Assembly (NCBI RefSeq): GCF_014201335.1
Contig: NZ_JACHEB010000004.1
Location: forward strand, 62,001-126,000
Source: Tunturiibacter gelidiferens
GTDB lineage: Bacteria; Acidobacteriota; Terriglobia; Terriglobales; Acidobacteriaceae
DNA length: 64,000 bases
Direction: 5' to 3'
Part shown: one piece after another, positions 62,377 to 64,000 of the stretch
Layout of the letters: every line of letters starts with the position of its first letter
Position numbering within the stretch: position 1 is the stretch's first letter
Program-made: the position numbers and the translations under genes
Notes under the pieces: model-generated
The model's input: only the letters and a program-made list of their open reading frames with translations
What the model was told of the DNA's origin: nothing
Database searches by the model: none

Positions 62377-63369
62377 ATGCAAACGAAGATCACTGGGAAT
62401 CGCCTACACCGAATCCTTGGCCACACCGCGGCCGTCACTTTTCTCGCCGCAGCAGGGACCATGGGCCTTCACGCGCAGCAGTCCGCCGGCACTGCAGCAT
62501 CTCTGCCGCCAGTCAACCTTAAGACGAGTTTCGCAGCACCACTCAATCTTTCTGCTCCAGACGACCTCGGATACAGCAGCAGCACTGGCAGCGCCGAGAC
62601 TGCCAACGCTCTGGATTTCAACCTGAATAGCGATGCCAGCCAGCCACCGCCTCGTCGTCGCTACAGCCATCCAAACTACAACGACAGCCGGACCAACTCT
62701 GACGGCTCATCGAAGTACACCTTCCTTGTCGGCGGTGGCTTCACCATACCCACCGGACCGACTCACGGCGCACTCGATACCAGCTGGAAGATTCAGGCCG
62801 GCGTAGGCCGCAACTTCAACAAGACCTTCGGTGTCATCGCCCAATTCGACTACGACAACTTCGGCGTCAACACTTCAACCCTCAACAATTTGTTGGCAAT
62901 CTATAACGCTCTTGGGGCAACTGATCAGAATGGCAATCCGCTCACTCAGTTGGGAGGAAATAGCCACGACTGGTCCTTTACTCTCAATCCAATCGTCAAC
63001 TACTACACCTCCGATACCATGGGCGCGTATGTGGTCGGTGGAGCGGGTTTTTATCACAAGACCGCAAACTTCACCGTGCCAACGATCGGTACTGCCTGTG
63101 ATTTCTTCGGCTGCTTCCAGTTTAACGCCAACTCAACCATCGACAAGTACACCAGCAATGCATTCGGTGTGAATGCAGGTCTTGGTTTCACTTACAAAAT
63201 GTCTCGGTTCGCTTCAACGCGTCTCTATGTGGAAGGTCGCTACGTTTACACCTTCAACTCACAAAGAGACTTCTCTCTCGGAGACGCGAATGGCAACGGC
63301 TTCAATGTGTTTCCTCAGAACAGCGCGAAGACGAGTTACATCCCGGTCACCTTCGGTCTTCGCTTCTAA
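62377..63369 (+). CDS. outer-membrane beta-barrel protein
   Basis: 330 residues. Signal peptide about 15-38 (TAAVTFLAAAGTMGLHAQ). The mature protein has alternating beta strands such as KYTFLVGGGFTIPTG, FGVIAQFDYDNFGVN, YVVGGAGFYHKTANF and RLYVEGRYVYTFNSQ, and ends in Phe (VTFGLRF), typical for barrels inserted by the BAM complex. OmpA/OmpW-like single-barrel architecture; no peptidoglycan-binding domain. Two cysteines near ACDFFGCFQF may form a loop disulfide. GGAG precedes the ATG. Flanked by terminators on both sides; likely monocistronic. Function unknown. Confidence 0.8.
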   Translation: MQTKITGNRLHRILGHTAAVTFLAAAGTMGLHAQQSAGTAASLPPVNLKTSFAAPLNLSAPDDLGYSSSTGSAETANALDFNLNSDASQPPPRRRYSHPNYNDSRTNSDGSSKYTFLVGGGFTIPTGPTHGALDTSWKIQAGVGRNFNKTFGVIAQFDYDNFGVNTSTLNNLLAIYNALGATDQNGNPLTQLGGNSHDWSFTLNPIVNYYTSDTMGAYVVGGAGFYHKTANFTVPTIGTACDFFGCFQFNANSTIDKYTSNAFGVNAGLGFTYKMSRFASTRLYVEGRYVYTFNSQRDFSLGDANGNGFNVFPQNSAKTSYIPVTFGLRF

Positions 63370-63385
63370 CCTTGCCTGCCACGAT

Positions 63386-63433
63386 GAAAGCACAAAGAAG
63401 AGAGACCATCGGTCTCTCTTCTTTTGTGCTTTC
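63386..63433. terminator. long palindromic terminator after the barrel gene
   Basis: Stem of 22 bp (GAAAGCACAAAGAAGAGAG with CTCTCTTCTTTTGTGCTTTC), one bulged T, 3-nt loop ATC. It can serve both the plus-strand barrel gene and the minus-strand membrane gene that converge here. Confidence 0.8.
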
Positions 63434-63486
63434 ACTAGATAGATCGATGGCTAAAATGCGAATCCATGCTTACCGCCAAAGGATGA

Positions 63487-63867
63487 CTAATGAAGCCGAA
63501 AGAAGAATCCCACGCCCACCCCGACTACTGTCGCAAGACTTATCAGGATCTGATGTCCGATCCCACGCTGTCGTCTCTCCCAGGCATTCGTCCACAGCAC
63601 CCCTACTAAAACCGTAACCAAAGCCGCTGCTCCCAACCACGGAGAGTGTTCTCTCCCGAGAATCAGAGCCATCACATACGCACCCACCATCGTGCACATA
63701 AGCCATACTCCATCCTGGAGAAACCTGTATCTTTGCGTGATCCGGTGGCCCTGCGCGACTAGATCGGGCGAAGCCGCAGTAATGCCAAAGGTCGCCGCCA
63801 TCGACAGTCCGACCGTCACCAGGTACCCAAGAACGACTGCAAGTACAAGAAAACTGCCAGTAATCAT
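63487..63867 (-). CDS. small membrane protein, unknown
   Basis: 126 residues with four hydrophobic helices (about 5-30, 50-70, 77-92, 105-122) and charged connectors (HRITQRYRFLQDG, NAWERRQRGIGHQ). ATG at 63865-63867. The start lies 4 nt after a 16-codon upstream frame. No family recognised; a four-helix integral membrane protein of unknown role. Confidence 0.65.
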   Translation of the reverse strand: MITGSFLVLAVVLGYLVTVGLSMAATFGITAASPDLVAQGHRITQRYRFLQDGVWLMCTMVGAYVMALILGREHSPWLGAAALVTVLVGVLWTNAWERRQRGIGHQILISLATVVGVGVGFFFRLH

Positions 63868-63950
63868 CTGCCTATTCCAGTGCCCCTGCGCCGCGGTCCT
63901 CTGGCGACTTTTCTCGAGACATAGAATTCAAGTCTATCAGCCCGATTCTC

Positions 63951-64000
63951 CTAAATTCCCACTGGATATGGCTTCTCGTGCATCTCCTGATCCGGATCGC
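63951..64000 (-). CDS. possible C-terminal end of a gene entering from the right
   Basis: The minus-strand frame ending at the TAG 63951-63953 reads about 15 codons ending EMHEKPYPVGI and is open to the window edge. Too short to identify. It would lie 83 bp upstream of the small membrane-protein gene on the same strand. Confidence 0.3.
   Translation of the reverse strand, partial: DPDQEMHEKPYPVGI

Overview
The window looks like chromosomal DNA of an acidobacterium, most likely class Terriglobia (Granulicella/Edaphobacter/Terriglobus relatives). This is inferred from high GC, the gene families present, many secreted proteins, RNase J together with RNase E/G, and abundant short intergenic repeats. 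No prophage, insertion sequence, CRISPR array, tRNA or rRNA gene was seen. Most of the window is housekeeping DNA, so the unusual signals lie in the spacers and in insertions within conserved proteins.

Layout. 0-8 kb: a threonine-dehydratase fragment, a patatin/outer-membrane-barrel protein, RNase J, rpiA and an exported carboxylesterase, all on the minus strand, then a plus-strand protoglobin and flavin disulfide oxidoreductase. 9.9-18.5 kb: a minus-strand lysine/diaminopimelate region in three blocks: asd-lysC-dapB-M29 peptidase, a Tat-exported HisC-like aminotransferase, and dapA-unknown-dapD. 18.6-21.5 kb: nrdR, NAD-type isocitrate dehydrogenase, a cupredoxin-like lipoprotein and a small membrane protein. 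21.6-24.5 kb: a flippase-like membrane protein, a lytic transglycosylase and a HAD phosphatase. 24.6-29.2 kb: a small membrane protein, thrC and two DUF1254/DUF1214 lipoproteins. 29.2-38 kb: STAS protein, quinone oxidoreductase, MATE and EamA transporters, M13 metallopeptidase, a large secreted unknown. 38-43 kb: rpsT, then phoH-GH16-ybeY-CorC. 43.8-50.3 kb: mreB, ald and an NtrY/NtrX-type two-component pair. 50.3-62.1 kb: era, an esterase, and mreC-mreD-mrdA-rodA-rng. 62.4-64 kb: an outer-membrane barrel, a small membrane protein and the possible tail of one more gene.

Functional links. Aspartate-family synthesis (asd, lysC, dapA, dapB, dapD, thrC) supplies lysine, threonine and diaminopimelate for peptidoglycan. 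MreB/C/D, PBP2 and RodA form the elongation machinery, and the transglycosylase may act on the same wall. RNase J, RNase E/G, YbeY, Era, PhoH and S20 are a notable concentration of RNA-maturation functions.

Most interesting signals: (1) a dispersed intergenic repeat with up to three small hairpins whose stems differ between copies by compensating changes; (2) an RNase E/G whose S1 domain is split by about 770 residues of low-complexity sequence; (3) two distant copies of a 43-nt promoter-like block, each followed within about 10 nt by an intrinsic terminator, predicting about 45-nt transcripts; (4) a second dispersed repeat read through as the C-terminal tail of YbeY; (5) a Tat-exported aminotransferase inside the dap region. 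All coordinates and motifs were read by eye; no database search or folding program was run.
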